Shown: piece by piece, positions 29,413 through 40,072 of the stretch
Layout of the letters: each line of letters starts with the position of its first letter
Position numbering within the stretch: position 1 is the first letter of the stretch
Source: Pantoea agglomerans
Lineage (GTDB): Bacteria > Pseudomonadota > Gammaproteobacteria > Enterobacterales > Enterobacteriaceae
Length of the DNA: 64,000 bases
Assembly: GCF_020149765.1 (NCBI RefSeq)
Contig: NZ_CP083809.1
Location: 2,604,001-2,668,000 of the forward strand
Reading direction: 5' to 3'
The notes under the pieces: model-generated
Databases searched by the model: none
The model's input: the letters and a program-made list of their open reading frames with translations, nothing else
Told to the model about the DNA's origin: nothing
Translations under genes and position numbers: made by a program

Positions 29413-30285
29413 CTGCGCCCGGGCGTAATCAAAGCGTGCGCGATCAAACTCGCCATACTGCACCAGCCCCTCAATGCAGTCCCACAGCTGATAAAGCCAG
29501 CGCCGCCAGAGAAAGCCTTCAGAAACCGGCGCGCACTGTAAATAGCGCGCCATCAGCGCCTGTTCCGCCGGGCTTTCGCCCAGCTGCCTCAGCTCATATT
29601 CGCGCGGCCCCCATAAAATAGCGCCGGGCTGGGTCATCGCCAGCAGCTGATCGCTACGCGCATTTTTGACGATGCTGGTCAGGCGCAGATTGCCATGCAG
29701 CATGACGCAGGGATCGTCGAAGTCGCGAAAGAGGTGCGCCAGCTGCTCGCGGCTGCGGAAAAGTACCTGGCGGTCGGCAAAAGTGAAGGCGGGTGGCTGC
29801 AGATAGCTGAGCGTGGACCAGAGCACTTCCACGCGCTGGTGAAACCAGGCAGGCCAGCTGTTCTGCTGGGTGCTGTCAACGGTGCCCACCAGGCCGTGGC
29901 TGCTGATGCGATGCCAGGCGAGCAGCCCCTCCACCACCTCTTCGCACAGCTGCTGCCAGCGAGCGGCGTCGCGGGTCGGCGCCTCGGCGGAGACGCCGTT
30001 GAGGCGCGCCATCAGCAGCATTTCATGCACCGGCGGCTGCTGGCTCAGCACCAGGCCATAGACCGCCGGCACGGCGATTAGCCCTTCATGGCCGAGCAGC
30101 GCCAGCTTTTTCGCCTCCAGCGCAGCGCGTCCCTGATGACGGAAATATTTCGCCACCAGCGGCATCGGTTTGTCCTGGCGATCGTAGAGCGCATAAAGCC
30201 GCGTCGGCGGCTGTTCGCTGATGGTTTCGAGCCGGCCAACCGTCTCGCCTAACACCAGCGACAGTTCAGATTTGAGACTTTCCAT
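29392..30285 (-). CDS. ycbJ: YcbJ family phosphotransferase-like protein
   Basis: A 297-residue cytoplasmic protein with an aminoglycoside-phosphotransferase/choline-kinase-like fold; E. coli YcbJ has 297. The catalytic loop reads VMLHGNLRLTSIVKN. Active family members have HGDxxxxN, so the catalytic Asp is Asn here. The metal-binding DxD region is replaced by ILWGPREYE. E. coli YcbJ as I recall it also has HGN. It may therefore bind a ligand without phosphotransfer. Function is unknown. It lies between elyC and kdsB. Confidence 0.88.
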   Translation of the reverse strand: MESLKSELSLVLGETVGRLETISEQPPTRLYALYDRQDKPMPLVAKYFRHQGRAALEAKKLALLGHEGLIAVPAVYGLVLSQQPPVHEMLLMARLNGVSAEAPTRDAARWQQLCEEVVEGLLAWHRISSHGLVGTVDSTQQNSWPAWFHQRVEVLWSTLSYLQPPAFTFADRQVLFRSREQLAHLFRDFDDPCVMLHGNLRLTSIVKNARSDQLLAMTQPGAILWGPREYELRQLGESPAEQALMARYLQCAPVSEGFLWRRWLYQLWDCIEGLVQYGEFDRARFDYARAQLLPWLG

Positions 30286-30353
30286 GCATCCTCCTCAAGG
30301 AAAACATCACACCATCCTGGAGGCCTCAGCGGGCAAAAATATGGAAACAGATC

Positions 30354-30384
30354 AATAAAAGCGTCGGGGATGGCTCCCCGACGC
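30354..30384 (-). terminator. kdsB intrinsic terminator
   Basis: A perfect 10-nt inverted repeat GCGTCGGGGA / TCCCCGACGC (30361-30384) lies just past the kdsB stop. On the minus strand it is followed by TTTTATT. It ends the ycaR-kdsB transcript. Confidence 0.88.
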
Positions 30385-30386
30385 CG

Positions 30387-31136
30387 TTAGCCCTGCAGCG
30401 CGGCGCGCACGCGCGCCAGATCTTCTGGCGTATCCACGCCTGTTCCCGGCACGGTTTCCGCAACGGCAACATGGATCTTTTCGCCATACCAGAGCACGCG
30501 AAGCTGCTCCAGCAGTTCGATACGCTCCAGCGGGCAAGGTGCCCAGGCGACGTAGCGACGAATAAAACCGGCGCGATAGGCGTAGATGCCGATGTGGCGC
30601 AGCAGCGTATCGCCGATCGCCTCGCGGGAGGCGGCGTAGCGCTCGCGATCCCAGGGAATGGTGGCGCGTGAGAAATAGAGTGCATAGCCCTGCGCGTCCA
30701 TCACCACCTTCACTGCGTTGGGGTTAAACGCCTCTTCCGCATCATGAATCGGCACCGCCAGCGTTGCCATGCCCGCCTGCGCGCCCGCCAGGTTCGCCGC
30801 CACCTGGCGTACGATTTCCGGTGGGATCAGCGGCTCGTCGCCCTGCACGTTGACGATAATCTCATCGTCGGCGAATCCGCAGGTTTCGATCACCTCAGCC
30901 AGCCGCTCGGTGCCCGACTGATGGTCAGCGCGCGTCATGCAGACTTCACCGCCCGCCGCTTCAACCGCCGTTTTCACATCCGGATGGTCGGTGGCGACAA
31001 TCACGCGGCTGGCGCCGGAGGCGCGCGCGCGCTCCATCACATGAACGATCATCGGCTTACCGGCGATATCGACCAGCGGTTTGCCGGGCAGGCGCGTTGA
31101 GGCGTAGCGCGCGGGAATAATCGCCGTGAAACTCAT
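30387..31136 (-). CDS. kdsB: 3-deoxy-manno-octulosonate cytidylyltransferase (CMP-Kdo synthetase)
   Basis: A 249-residue cytidylyltransferase that activates Kdo as CMP-Kdo for the LPS inner core. The nucleotide-binding start [19 protein letters not shown], then VATDHPDV and [12 protein letters not shown], are diagnostic. It overlaps ycaR by 4 nt and lies in the msbA-lpxK-ycaQ-ycaR-kdsB lipid A/LPS cluster. Confidence 0.97.
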   Translation of the reverse strand: MSFTAIIPARYASTRLPGKPLVDIAGKPMIVHVMERARASGASRVIVATDHPDVKTAVEAAGGEVCMTRADHQSGTERLAEVIETCGFADDEIIVNVQGDEPLIPPEIVRQVAANLAGAQAGMATLAVPIHDAEEAFNPNAVKVVMDAQGYALYFSRATIPWDRERYAASREAIGDTLLRHIGIYAYRAGFIRRYVAWAPCPLERIELLEQLRVLWYGEKIHVAVAETVPGTGVDTPEDLARVRAALQG

Positions 31137-31315
31137 GGGTGGATCTCTTCCACGGCGAGGGTGCGCGCTTCGTTTTCCAGCAGCACTGGAATACCGTCGC
31201 GTACCGGAAAGGCCAGCGCGTCAGGTTTGCAGATCAGCTCCTGCTGGGCATTGTTGTAGTAAAGCTTGCCGTTGCACACCGGGCAGGCAACAATTTCGAG
31301 TAAACGGTGATCCAT
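31133..31315 (-). CDS. ycaR: Trm112/UPF0434 family small protein YcaR
   Basis: A 60-residue protein with a Trm112-like fold: [20 protein letters not shown] holds one CxxC pair, and [12 protein letters not shown] closes the domain. The second cysteine pair typical of Trm112 is absent. The ATG at 31315 matches the E. coli start; the frame extends nine residues further without support. It is coupled to kdsB by a 4-nt overlap. Its role is not established. Confidence 0.92.
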   Translation of the reverse strand: MDHRLLEIVACPVCNGKLYYNNAQQELICKPDALAFPVRDGIPVLLENEARTLAVEEIHP

Positions 31316-31421
31316 ATGTCCTCCATTGCGGACCGATTGCATAAGGCGCTAAGGATACCATAGCGCAGTGTCTCAGCGTGCGCGGAAAGCAGCCGCGAAA
31401 CTGCGGCGCAGACCGCAAAGC

Positions 31422-32639
31422 TCAGGAATCGAGCGCCCAGGCGGCAGGCCAGTGCGGCCGCAGCGCGGCGGGCATCTGTTCGAACAGCACACTCTGCGCC
31501 TCCTGCCAGGCCGCAAAGCGCTCAATCGCCTGGCGGATATCCCTGACGAATGCGGCGGTAACGCGCACCTCCGGCTCCAGCCAGAAATTCTTAATCACCA
31601 GCTGCCGCGCCTGACGCTGCATGCGGGCGTCCAGCCTGGCCTTGATCGCGCCGCGATGCAGCACCGGCAGGACGAAATAGCCGTACTTGCGCTTCGCCTC
31701 CGGCGTATAGCATTCGATGCGGTAGTCGAACTGGAACAGCTCCCGCGCGCGCCGCCGATCCCAGACCACAGGATCGAACGGCGACAGAATGGCGCTGTGC
31801 GTGGCGTTAAGCGGCGCGTCGAGCAGCGGCAGCAGATCGCAGTGCAGCCACATTTCGCCCAGTCCGGCTACCTCGACCGGTATAATCTCGCCCCCCTGGC
31901 GCGCCCTCTCCAGGTAAGGCTTCAGCGCCACCCGTTTGAGACGGTAGTAATCGGGCAGCCAGGCGGCGCGGAAAATACCGAGACTGCGCGCGCTGTTGCG
32001 CAGCATTTCCCACTGCGCGTCCGCTTCGCTGAGCGCGTGCAGCGCATCCTGCCACTCCGGCAGCACGCGCGAACGCAGATCGTAGACCCGCTGAAAATTG
32101 CGCCGCTCGCTGACCATCAGCTCGCCGGCGCTGAAGAGATTTTCCAGATGACGCTTGTGCGGCTTCCAGGCCCACCAGCCGGGTTTGTGACTGGCGCCGC
32201 TGGTGAAGTCGGCGGCGCGAACCGGCCCCCGCTCGGCAATATGCCGCAGCAGCTCGTCGATCTCCTGCTGATGCTCCTGCATCCACCGGGCGTTATATTT
32301 CCAGCCGAGGCGCTCAGGTTCGAGCATGCGGTGGCGCAGCAGCCGGAAATCTTCGCGCGGGATAAAGCAGGCTTCGTGCGCCCAGTACTCAAACAGTTCG
32401 CCCTGCGCCAGCGCCTCTTCCAGCCAGCGCGGCGGGTAGCTGCCGAGGCGGCTGAACAGCACCAGCCAGGGGCTACGGGCGACGACGTGAATAGTATCGA
32501 TTTGCAGCAGCGACATGCGCCGCACCGTGGCGAGCAGATCCGGGTAGCGCGCGCGTTTCAATGGCGTGCGCAGCAGACCCTGCGCCGCCAGATGAAGATT
32601 TCTTGCCTGTTGAAGCGAAAGCGAAAGCGTGGTGTTCAT
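31422..32639 (-). CDS. ycaQ: DNA interstrand crosslink glycosylase YcaQ (AlkX-type)
   Basis: A 405-residue winged-helix DNA glycosylase of the HTH_42 family. E. coli YcaQ unhooks interstrand crosslinks and excises alkylated purines. LLQIDTIHVVARS near residue 48 contains the catalytic QxD-type motif (QID) of this branch. The tandem winged-helix region and the C-terminal PLDARMQRQARQL-like part are complete. It sits between lpxK and ycaR in the E. coli order. Confidence 0.92.
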   Translation of the reverse strand: MNTTLSLSLQQARNLHLAAQGLLRTPLKRARYPDLLATVRRMSLLQIDTIHVVARSPWLVLFSRLGSYPPRWLEEALAQGELFEYWAHEACFIPREDFRLLRHRMLEPERLGWKYNARWMQEHQQEIDELLRHIAERGPVRAADFTSGASHKPGWWAWKPHKRHLENLFSAGELMVSERRNFQRVYDLRSRVLPEWQDALHALSEADAQWEMLRNSARSLGIFRAAWLPDYYRLKRVALKPYLERARQGGEIIPVEVAGLGEMWLHCDLLPLLDAPLNATHSAILSPFDPVVWDRRRARELFQFDYRIECYTPEAKRKYGYFVLPVLHRGAIKARLDARMQRQARQLVIKNFWLEPEVRVTAAFVRDIRQAIERFAAWQEAQSVLFEQMPAALRPHWPAAWALDS

Positions 32640-32663
32640 TCCCTTCCTGCGTTCGGCGTGAGG

Positions 32664-33665
32664 TTAGCTGACGGCCCTGCCTGCGCGCTGCCGCGCCAGG
32701 CGCTCGATCTCATCCAGCAGCGGCGCGACGGCGCTGCCGCTTAGCTCGGCTTCCACCGGCAGATACCACCAGTTGGGCTGGGCGAAGCCGCGACACTTAA
32801 CCGCGTCTTTTTCGGTCATCAGTAGTATCTGGCCCTCGGCCACCAGGGCGGCGAGTTCCTGCTGGCTGTAGGCGTGGTGGTCGGCGAAGGCGATTTCAGC
32901 GACCGGCGTGACGCCATGCTGTTTAAGGGTAGTGAAAAAGCGCGGCGGATGCCCTATGCCCGCCATGGCCACCACATTGTCCAGCGCGGACAGCGGCGCG
33001 CGCTGGTGGGTATGCAGATTAACCGCATCACCGGGCCGCAGCGACATCGCGATTTCGTCCGCCTCGGCGTGGCCGCCGTTAATAATCACGGCATCAACCT
33101 GGCGCAGGCGCGAAGCGCGCTCGCGCATCGGTCCGGCCGGCAGCCACCAGCCGTTGCCGAAGCGGCGAACGCCGTCGACCACGACAATCTCGCGATCGCG
33201 CTGCAGCGCGTAGTGCTGCAGGCCATCGTCGGTAATGATGAGATCGATATGCTGACTGGCGAGCAGCGCCTCCACTGCGGCGCGGCGCACCGGCGCGACC
33301 GCAACCGGCGCACCGGTGCGCTGGGCAATCAGCACCGGCTCGTCACCCGCCTGGGCGGTCGGCGTGTCGCCGTCGACCAGCAGCGGATAGCGTTCCGCTT
33401 TGCCGCCGTAGCCGCGCGAGACCACGCCTACGCTGAGGCCGCGACGCTGTAATGCCTGCACCAGCCAGATTGCGACCGGGGTCTTTCCATTGCCGCCGGC
33501 GGTGAGATTGCCGACCACCACTACCGGTACCGGCGCACGCCAGCTTTTACGCCAGCCGCGCTGATAGCTGAGGCGGATCAGAGAGGAGATGGCGCCGTAG
33601 ATCAGGCTAAGCGGCCACAGCAGCAGCCACAGCGGCGAGCGTCCACTCCAGATGCGCTCGATCAT
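32664..33665 (-). CDS. lpxK: Tetraacyldisaccharide 4'-kinase
   Basis: A 333-residue inner-membrane-associated kinase that phosphorylates the 4' position of the lipid A disaccharide. An N-terminal membrane helix ([20 protein letters not shown]) is followed by an unusual P-loop in [29 protein letters not shown] is the second signature. Its ATG overlaps the msbA stop by 4 nt, matching the functional order of lipid A completion and export. Confidence 0.97.
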   Translation of the reverse strand: MIERIWSGRSPLWLLLWPLSLIYGAISSLIRLSYQRGWRKSWRAPVPVVVVGNLTAGGNGKTPVAIWLVQALQRRGLSVGVVSRGYGGKAERYPLLVDGDTPTAQAGDEPVLIAQRTGAPVAVAPVRRAAVEALLASQHIDLIITDDGLQHYALQRDREIVVVDGVRRFGNGWWLPAGPMRERASRLRQVDAVIINGGHAEADEIAMSLRPGDAVNLHTHQRAPLSALDNVVAMAGIGHPPRFFTTLKQHGVTPVAEIAFADHHAYSQQELAALVAEGQILLMTEKDAVKCRGFAQPNWWYLPVEAELSGSAVAPLLDEIERLARQRAGRAVS

Positions 33666-35410
33666 TGCCCAAACTGCATCTTATGCAGCTGAGCATAGGC
33701 GCCCCGCTGAGCAAGCAGCTCGGCATGGGTGCCGCGCTCAACGATACGGCCATCTTCCACCACCACGATCTCATCAGCTTTTTCGATGGTCGACAGGCGG
33801 TGAGCGATAACCAACGAGGTGCGGTTTTTCTGCAGCTCGTCCAGCGCCGACTGGATCGCGCGCTCCGACTCGGTATCGAGCGCAGAGGTCGCCTCGTCCA
33901 GAATCAGAATCGGACAGTCGCGCAGCAGCGCGCGCGCAATGGCGATACGCTGACGCTGGCCACCGGAGAGCAGCACGCCGTTTTCACCGATTACCGTATC
34001 CAGCCCGTTATCCATCTTGTTGATGAAATCCATCGCGTGCGCCATGGTCGCGGCGCGCTCGATCTCGGCGCGGCTGTACTGCTCGCTGCGCGCATAGGCG
34101 ATGTTGTTGGCGATGGTGTCGTTGAACAGATGAACATTCTGCGACACCAGCGCGACCTGATTACGCAGCGAACGCAGCGTGTATTCGCGCAGGTCGTGAC
34201 CATCCAGCAGAATCTCCCCCTGCTGGATATCGTAAAAGCGCGTCAGCAGGCTGGCCAGCGTCGACTTGCCGGATCCGGAGCGCCCAACCAGCGCCACGGT
34301 TTTGCCTTCCGGCAGCGCCAGGTTGATGTCGCGCAGCGCCGGAATATCGCGGCCAGGATAGCTAAAGGTAACGTTGCGGAATTCGACGTCGCCTTTGGCG
34401 CGCTCAATTTCGCGCGTGCCGGTGTCAACTTCCTGCTCGCTGTCGAGAATAGAGAAGAGCGTCTGACAGGCTGCCATACCGCGCTGGAACTGCGCGTTGA
34501 CGTTGGTCAGGGATTTCAGCGGGCGCATCAGCGCAATCATCGACGAGAAGACCACGGTGATGGTGCCTGCGGTCAGCGTATCCATCACGCTGGGGAAGCT
34601 GGCGGCATAGAGCACGAACGCCAGCGCCAGCGAGGCGATCAGCTGGATCACCGGATCGGAGATAGATGAGGCCGATACCAGCTTCATGCCCTGCTGACGC
34701 ATGCGGTTGCTGACGCGGGCGAAACGCTCCGACTCCACTTCCTGACCGCCGAAAATCAGCACTTCTTTGTGCCCTTTCAGCATCTGCTCGGCGCTGGTAG
34801 TGACCTGCCCCATGGTGTTCTGCATGGTTTTGCTGATGCTGCGAAAACGCTTAGAGACCGAGCGAATCGCCAGAGAGACGATCGGCGCCAGAACAATCAG
34901 GATCAGCGACAGCTGCCAGCTGTAGTAGAACATCATAATAAACAGGCCGATAATCGACGCGCCCTCACGCACGACGGTAACCAGCGCGCTGGATGAGGAA
35001 GAGGCGACCTGCTCAGAGTCGTAGGTAATGCGCGACAGCAGCGTGCCTGTTGACTGCTGATCGAAGAACGAGACCGGCATGCCCATCATATGGCTGAAGA
35101 GGCGACGACGCATATTCATCACGACATTGCCGGAAACCCAGGAGATGCAGTAGCTGGAAACATAGCTGGTGACGCCGCGGATCAGCATCAGGCCGATGAC
35201 GGCCAGCGGCATCCAGATCAGAACCGATTTATCCGCTTTGCCGAACCCATCATCCAGTAAAGGCTTCAACAGGGAGAGCATAAGCGTGTCGCCCGCGGCA
35301 TTAAGTATCAGGGCCACAGCGGCCACGCATAAACCCGCTTTATGGGGCGCGATCATCGGCCAGAGTCGACGAAATGTCTGCCACGTTGAGAGATCTTTAT
35401 CTTGATGCAT
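33662..35410 (-). CDS. msbA: Lipid A export ATP-binding/permease protein MsbA
   Basis: A 582-residue half-transporter that flips core-lipid A across the inner membrane; E. coli MsbA has 582. Six transmembrane helices occupy residues about 20-310. The ATPase domain has Walker [10 protein letters not shown] (about 376-384), signature LSGGQRQR, Walker [13 protein letters not shown] and the switch in AHRLST. The start ATG has no obvious ribosome site. It is the first gene of msbA-lpxK. Confidence 0.98.
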   Translation of the reverse strand: MHQDKDLSTWQTFRRLWPMIAPHKAGLCVAAVALILNAAGDTLMLSLLKPLLDDGFGKADKSVLIWMPLAVIGLMLIRGVTSYVSSYCISWVSGNVVMNMRRRLFSHMMGMPVSFFDQQSTGTLLSRITYDSEQVASSSSSALVTVVREGASIIGLFIMMFYYSWQLSLILIVLAPIVSLAIRSVSKRFRSISKTMQNTMGQVTTSAEQMLKGHKEVLIFGGQEVESERFARVSNRMRQQGMKLVSASSISDPVIQLIASLALAFVLYAASFPSVMDTLTAGTITVVFSSMIALMRPLKSLTNVNAQFQRGMAACQTLFSILDSEQEVDTGTREIERAKGDVEFRNVTFSYPGRDIPALRDINLALPEGKTVALVGRSGSGKSTLASLLTRFYDIQQGEILLDGHDLREYTLRSLRNQVALVSQNVHLFNDTIANNIAYARSEQYSRAEIERAATMAHAMDFINKMDNGLDTVIGENGVLLSGGQRQRIAIARALLRDCPILILDEATSALDTESERAIQSALDELQKNRTSLVIAHRLSTIEKADEIVVVEDGRIVERGTHAELLAQRGAYAQLHKMQFGQ

Positions 35411-35453
35411 TATTTATTCACGCTGTTTGAAATAGCCGCTCATTCTACCTGGA

Positions 35454-37697
35454 TTACCGTTTGACGCCAAACCACTGATGGTACCATCGGGGCAAAATTT
35501 GCTCTCTTAGCCCAGAAACCGCTATTTTACGCCCGTCGATAGAAAGGGTTAGCTGCCCCGAGCGGGCGGTGTCGTACCAGGCGAAGCCCGCGCGGCGATA
35601 GTTTTCCAGCACGCTGCTGACCGGCATTCGCCAGGCGTTGTAGCGCGCCATGGAGGCGATGGCGACACGTCCAGCGACGGTGCGCAGCAGCAGCGGCGTC
35701 GACGAGGTGCGGCTGCCATGATGCGGTACCTGGATGATATCAGCCCTGAGCCGGCCTTTTTCCAGCGCCACCAGCTGCCGCTCCGCCGACGCCTCCAGAT
35801 CGCCCATCAGCAGCAGGCGCGTGACGCCGTCATCCACGCTCAGCACGCAGGAGTCGTTATTGTTGCTGATTTCCGAGCGCGCTGGCGGCCACAGCGCTTC
35901 AATATTTAACGCCTTCCAGCGCCAGCGCACGCCGCGTACGCAGGGCAGATGATCGGCCTCGAGCGTGGCGCTGCGTACCGGCACCGCGGGCCAGCGTTGC
36001 TTTATCGCGCTGAGCCCGCCGCTGTGATCGAGATGGCGATGGCTGAGCACTATCGTCTGAAGGCGCAGCCGCTTTCGCGCCAGCCAGGGAATAACGTGGC
36101 GCGTACCGGCGTTGCCGTTTTCCCAGGCGGGGCCGGTATCATAAAGCATCGCCTCCCTCCCCTGACGGATCACCACGCTTAGCCCCTGCCCGATATCCAG
36201 CATATCAATGCGCCAGCCCGGTTCGTCGCGCGGCCAGCGCCAGACCAGCAGCGCCAGCACCACAGCCGCACAGCTGACCGGCGCGGCGTAAAACAGCGCG
36301 CAGCGCCAGACAATCAGCCCGCCCCACAGCAGCAGCGCCAGCGTGGCGGCGTCATGAAACGCCCACCAGCCATCAGGTAAAGCCTTGAGCGCCGCCATTA
36401 GCCAGACGACAGAGAGATCGGCCAGCCGCCAGAGCGCGGCGCAGATGGCGCTGACCGGCGTCAGCATCGCCAGCAGGATAAGCGGCACGCTGATAAAAGT
36501 GATAACCGGGATCGCCAGCATATTCGCCGCCAGCCCCGAAAGGCTGATGCCCTCGAACAGCATGACCTGAAGCGGCGCCATCAGCAGCATCATGCCGAGC
36601 TGCAGGTGCAGCAGCTGAACCGGCAGCCAGCGCCAGCCGCGGCGGCAGCGCGCCGGTAAGGGAAACCAGTGAGACCAGGTCAGTAAAATGGCGACCGCCA
36701 GCGCCGATAGCCAGAAGCTTTCTGAGAGCACGCTGAGAGGATCGAGCAGCAGCAGTCCACCGACGCACAGGCTCCAGACCTGCCAGCCGCTGAGCTGCAC
36801 TCCCCTGATGCGGAAAGCGACCCACAGCGTCAGGGCGAACAGGGTTCGCTGAGCGGGCGCATCGCTGCCGGAGAGCCAGGTATAGAGTGCCGCTGCCAGC
36901 CAGTTCATCAGCAAGGGGAACCGGTAGCCGATAAGGCGCGCCGGCAGCGCCAGCTGAACCGCACGCGCCAGCAACCAGCCGCTGCTGGCGGCCAGCGCGA
37001 TATGCATGCCTGAAATCGCCATCAGATGCGCCGTGCCCGTTTCCCGCAGCAGCCGTCGCAGCGCGTCGCTCATTTCTGCCCGCTCGCCAAAAGCGAGCGC
37101 GAGGATAACGGCGCGCTGCTCCAGCGCATTAATCATCGGCAGATCGCGCAGGATTAGCCGCCAGCGCCAGCTGCAGCTCAGGGATTCGGGCCGCTGCTGC
37201 TGAATACGGCCTCGCAGCCCCATATGATTCGCCAGCGCAAAACGCTGTGCATCAAACTCGCCTTCATTGAGCCTGGCGTGTACGGGTCGCAGGCTAAGCT
37301 GCATCGTCCATCGCTGCCCCGGGCACCAGTTCTGCTGGCCCTCTGCGAACGACAGCCAGGCGAAACGCGGTGGAAACAGGTAGCGCCCTTCTCGCGCTAT
37401 CAGCTGTACCTTAACCTGACGCCTCTCCTGCCGGACTTCATCAATGCGCACGCTGTAGATCGCAGGGGCGGCGCTGGCAGTTTCAATCGAGGTAACCGCT
37501 GAACGCGCGGCGCACAGCATCCAGGCGCACAACAGCAGCGCTACCGCTGCGATACGCAGCCAGGCCGCCTGCCTCCACAGCATTAAGCTGCCCGCGCAGG
37601 CGATCGCCGCGATGACGATTGCCGACGGAAGCTGGTGCAGAAACAGCAGCGGCAGCGCGGCGAAAATAGCGGTTCTGGCAAATAGCGTCGCTGTCAT
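35454..37697 (-). CDS. ycaI: ComEC/Rec2-type DNA uptake channel homolog YcaI
   Basis: A 747-residue membrane protein (E. coli YcaI 754) with an N-terminal DUF4131 region, a multi-helix competence domain (about 200-480) and a C-terminal metallo-beta-lactamase-like domain. The latter has DTGPAW, SHRHLDHSGG and QVPHHGSRTSST. Homologs carry single-stranded DNA across the inner membrane in naturally competent bacteria. I chose the ATG at 37697 (MTATLFART); the frame extends upstream without membrane character. It lies between ihfB and msbA. Confidence 0.94.
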   Translation of the reverse strand: MTATLFARTAIFAALPLLFLHQLPSAIVIAAIACAGSLMLWRQAAWLRIAAVALLLCAWMLCAARSAVTSIETASAAPAIYSVRIDEVRQERRQVKVQLIAREGRYLFPPRFAWLSFAEGQQNWCPGQRWTMQLSLRPVHARLNEGEFDAQRFALANHMGLRGRIQQQRPESLSCSWRWRLILRDLPMINALEQRAVILALAFGERAEMSDALRRLLRETGTAHLMAISGMHIALAASSGWLLARAVQLALPARLIGYRFPLLMNWLAAALYTWLSGSDAPAQRTLFALTLWVAFRIRGVQLSGWQVWSLCVGGLLLLDPLSVLSESFWLSALAVAILLTWSHWFPLPARCRRGWRWLPVQLLHLQLGMMLLMAPLQVMLFEGISLSGLAANMLAIPVITFISVPLILLAMLTPVSAICAALWRLADLSVVWLMAALKALPDGWWAFHDAATLALLLWGGLIVWRCALFYAAPVSCAAVVLALLVWRWPRDEPGWRIDMLDIGQGLSVVIRQGREAMLYDTGPAWENGNAGTRHVIPWLARKRLRLQTIVLSHRHLDHSGGLSAIKQRWPAVPVRSATLEADHLPCVRGVRWRWKALNIEALWPPARSEISNNNDSCVLSVDDGVTRLLLMGDLEASAERQLVALEKGRLRADIIQVPHHGSRTSSTPLLLRTVAGRVAIASMARYNAWRMPVSSVLENYRRAGFAWYDTARSGQLTLSIDGRKIAVSGLREQILPRWYHQWFGVKR

Positions 37698-37852
37698 TAT
37701 GCGCTCGTCCCGGATTAACAGGCTGAGAGTATGCGGATAACAGGGCGCGCGGTCAGGCGGAGTGTGACGCGCTTCAGCGCCGCTTCGCAATAAAAGAGGA
37801 TAATTTCAGCGAGGATACAGAGGATGTCGCGCTGGCTCGCACAGAAACAGCA

Positions 37853-37885
37853 GGCAAAAAAAAACGACATCCTGGGATGTCGTTT
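37853..37885 (-). terminator. ihfB intrinsic terminator
   Basis: AAACGACATCC / GGATGTCGTTT (37862-37872 and 37875-37885) forms a strong stem. On the minus strand it is followed by an unbroken T-run (37864 down to 37855). It lies 18 nt past the ihfB stop and separates ihfB from ycaI. Confidence 0.9.
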
Positions 37886-37902
37886 CTGCGTTCGGTTACG
37901 GC

Positions 37903-38187
37903 TTAACCGTAGATGTTTGCACGGTCTCGCAGCTCTTTGCCCGGCTTAAAGTGGGGAACGTATTTACCTTCCAGTTCCACTTTGTCGCCCGTTTTCGGGT
38001 TACGCCCCGTACGCGGTGCGCGGTAATGCAAAGAAAAGCTGCCGAATCCCCGGATTTCAATGCGTTCGCCCTGAGCCAGCGTAGTGGCCATGTGCTCCAG
38101 CATCTCTTTTACAGCATCCTCAACGACTTTCGCCGGAATATGAGTCTGCTGGCCAGCAAGTCTTTCAATCAGTTCTGACTTGGTCAT
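37903..38187 (-). CDS. ihfB: Integration host factor beta subunit
   Basis: A 94-residue DNA-bending protein that dimerises with IhfA and bends DNA sharply at specific sites. [20 protein letters not shown] opens the protein, [20 protein letters not shown] is the beta-arm with the intercalating proline, and [13 protein letters not shown] ends it. An AACCGGAGGTTAC ribosome site precedes the ATG. It follows rpsA, separated by a hairpin at 38237-38262. Confidence 0.98.
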   Translation of the reverse strand: MTKSELIERLAGQQTHIPAKVVEDAVKEMLEHMATTLAQGERIEIRGFGSFSLHYRAPRTGRNPKTGDKVELEGKYVPHFKPGKELRDRANIYG

Positions 38188-38236
38188 GTAACCTCCGGTT
38201 AATCCTTGTGGGAAAGGTATGACAGCTTGCTACCGT

Positions 38237-38262
38237 AACCGGGCAGATTTCCCTGCCCGGTT
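38237..38262 (-). terminator. Hairpin between rpsA and ihfB
   Basis: A perfect 10-nt inverted repeat AACCGGGCAG / CTGCCCGGTT with a 6-nt loop lies past the rpsA stop. No T-run follows on the minus strand, so it more likely protects the rpsA 3' end or gives partial termination than complete termination. Confidence 0.55.
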
Positions 38263-38274
38263 GCTTCAGGTCGA

Positions 38275-39948
38275 TTACTCGCCTTTAGCTGCTTTGAACG
38301 CTTCAGCCATAGCATTGGAGAAATTGCTTTCTTCCTGCTTGTTGTTCACAGTTGCGATGGCATCTTTCTCGTCAGCTTCGTCTTTCGCACGGACAGACAG
38401 GCTAACAACGCGGTTTTTACGATCAACGCCGGTGAATTTAGCTTCAACATCGTCGCCAACATTCAGAACCAGGGTTGCGTCTTCAACGCGGTCACGTGAA
38501 GCTTCAGAAGCGCGCAGGTAGCCTTCAACGCCGTCTGCCAGTTCAACTGTAGCACCTTTAGCGTCAACTGCAGTTACTTTACCAGTAACGATGGCGCCTT
38601 TCTTGTTCAGGGTGATGTAGTTGTTGAACGGATCTTCAGCCAGCTGTTTCACGCCCAGAGAGATGCGCTCACGCTCTGCGTCAACCTGCAGTACAACGGC
38701 AGCGATTTCGTCGCCTTTTTTGTACTCACGAACGGCTTCTTCGCCAGTCGCGTTCCAGGAGATGTCAGACAGGTGAACCAGGCCGTCGATGCCGCCGTCC
38801 AGGCCGATGAAGATACCGAAGTCAGTGATTGACTTGATTTTACCTTCAACGCGGTCGCCCTTGTTGTGAGTCTCAGCGAACTGCTGCCATGGGTTAGATT
38901 TGCACTGCTTCAGACCCAGGGAGATACGACGACGCTCTTCGTCGATGTCCAGAACCATAACTTCAACCACGTCGCCCACGTTAACAACTTTAGACGGGTG
39001 GATGTTTTTGTTGGTCCAGTCCATTTCAGAAACGTGTACCAGACCTTCAACGCCTTCTTCGATTTCTACGAAGCAGCCGTAATCAGTCAGGTTGGTTACA
39101 CGACCGGTCAGGCGGGTGCCTTCCGGGTAGCGCTTAGCGATAGCCACCCACGGATCTTCGCCCAGCTGTTTCAGGCCCAGAGATACACGGGTACGCTCGC
39201 GGTCGAACTTCAGCACTTTAACAGTGATTTCGTCGCCCACGTTGACGATTTCGCTCGGATGCTTAACGCGTTTCCAGGCCATATCGGTGATGTGCAGCAG
39301 GCCGTCGACGCCGCCCAGATCCACGAATGCGCCGTAGTCAGTGAGGTTCTTAACGATACCTTTGACTTCCATGCCTTCCTGCAGGTTTTCCAGCAGCTGA
39401 TCGCGCTCAGCGCTGTTCTCAGATTCGATAACTGCACGGCGTGAAACCACGACGTTGTTACGTTTCTGATCAAGCTTGATTACTTTGAATTCAAGCTCTT
39501 TGCCTTCCAGGTGCAGGGTGTCGCGTACCGGACGCACGTCAACCAGTGAACCTGGCAGGAACGCACGAATACCGTTCAGCTCAACTGTGAAGCCACCTTT
39601 AACTTTGCCGTTGATAACACCGGTAACAGTTTCAGCGTCTTCGTAAGCTTTTTCCAGCGTGATCCAGGCTTCATGACGTTTAGCTTTCTCACGGGACAGC
39701 AGGGTTTCACCGAAGCCGTCTTCCACTGCATCCAGGGCAACGTCAACTTCGTCACCAACCTGGATTTCCAGTTCGCCGGCTGCGTTCTTGAACTGCTCTG
39801 CCGGAATGGCAGACTCAGATTTCAGACCCGCATCAACCAGAACGACGTCTTTGTCGATAGAGACAACAACGCCACGAACGATGGAACCCGGGCGGGTTTC
39901 GATTTCTTTCAGGGACTCTTCAAAGAGTTGAGCAAAAGATTCAGTCAT
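38275..39948 (-). CDS. rpsA: 30S ribosomal protein S1
   Basis: A 557-residue ribosomal protein, same length as in E. coli, that captures mRNA leaders on the small subunit. Six S1 (OB-fold) repeats run through the protein; repeats 3-6 carry variants of DYGxFV, such as [18 protein letters not shown] and [20 protein letters not shown] chose the ATG at 39948 ([17 protein letters not shown]); the frame extends 12 residues upstream without support. Codon choice is that of a highly expressed gene. Confidence 0.98.
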   Translation of the reverse strand: MTESFAQLFEESLKEIETRPGSIVRGVVVSIDKDVVLVDAGLKSESAIPAEQFKNAAGELEIQVGDEVDVALDAVEDGFGETLLSREKAKRHEAWITLEKAYEDAETVTGVINGKVKGGFTVELNGIRAFLPGSLVDVRPVRDTLHLEGKELEFKVIKLDQKRNNVVVSRRAVIESENSAERDQLLENLQEGMEVKGIVKNLTDYGAFVDLGGVDGLLHITDMAWKRVKHPSEIVNVGDEITVKVLKFDRERTRVSLGLKQLGEDPWVAIAKRYPEGTRLTGRVTNLTDYGCFVEIEEGVEGLVHVSEMDWTNKNIHPSKVVNVGDVVEVMVLDIDEERRRISLGLKQCKSNPWQQFAETHNKGDRVEGKIKSITDFGIFIGLDGGIDGLVHLSDISWNATGEEAVREYKKGDEIAAVVLQVDAERERISLGVKQLAEDPFNNYITLNKKGAIVTGKVTAVDAKGATVELADGVEGYLRASEASRDRVEDATLVLNVGDDVEAKFTGVDRKNRVVSLSVRAKDEADEKDAIATVNNKQEESNFSNAMAEAFKAAKGE

Positions 39949-40072
39949 ATTGATAATCTTAGGATTCTTCAATTTAACGTCCACCTGACGTCACTGTCGG
40001 ATGGGGTTGTTTCACATGCCCTGCGCGCTTTCCGTGGCACAGGGTTACAGCAATTCTGTTCGGCCGAAAAGA
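39949..40072 (-). promoter_or_regulatory. rpsA translation initiation leader
   Basis: The 124-nt gap between cmk and rpsA ends (minus strand) TTGAAGAATCCTAAGATTATCAATATG, close to the E. coli leader as I recall it. It has only a degenerate GAAG in place of a Shine-Dalgarno. In E. coli this leader folds into hairpins and is used for S1 autorepression. Conservation is seen; the function is transferred from E. coli. Confidence 0.55.

Noticed and set aside
31368..32744. 458-codon plus-strand frame opposite ycaQ
   Set aside because: Antisense shadow; ycaQ itself is a clear ortholog with its catalytic motif.
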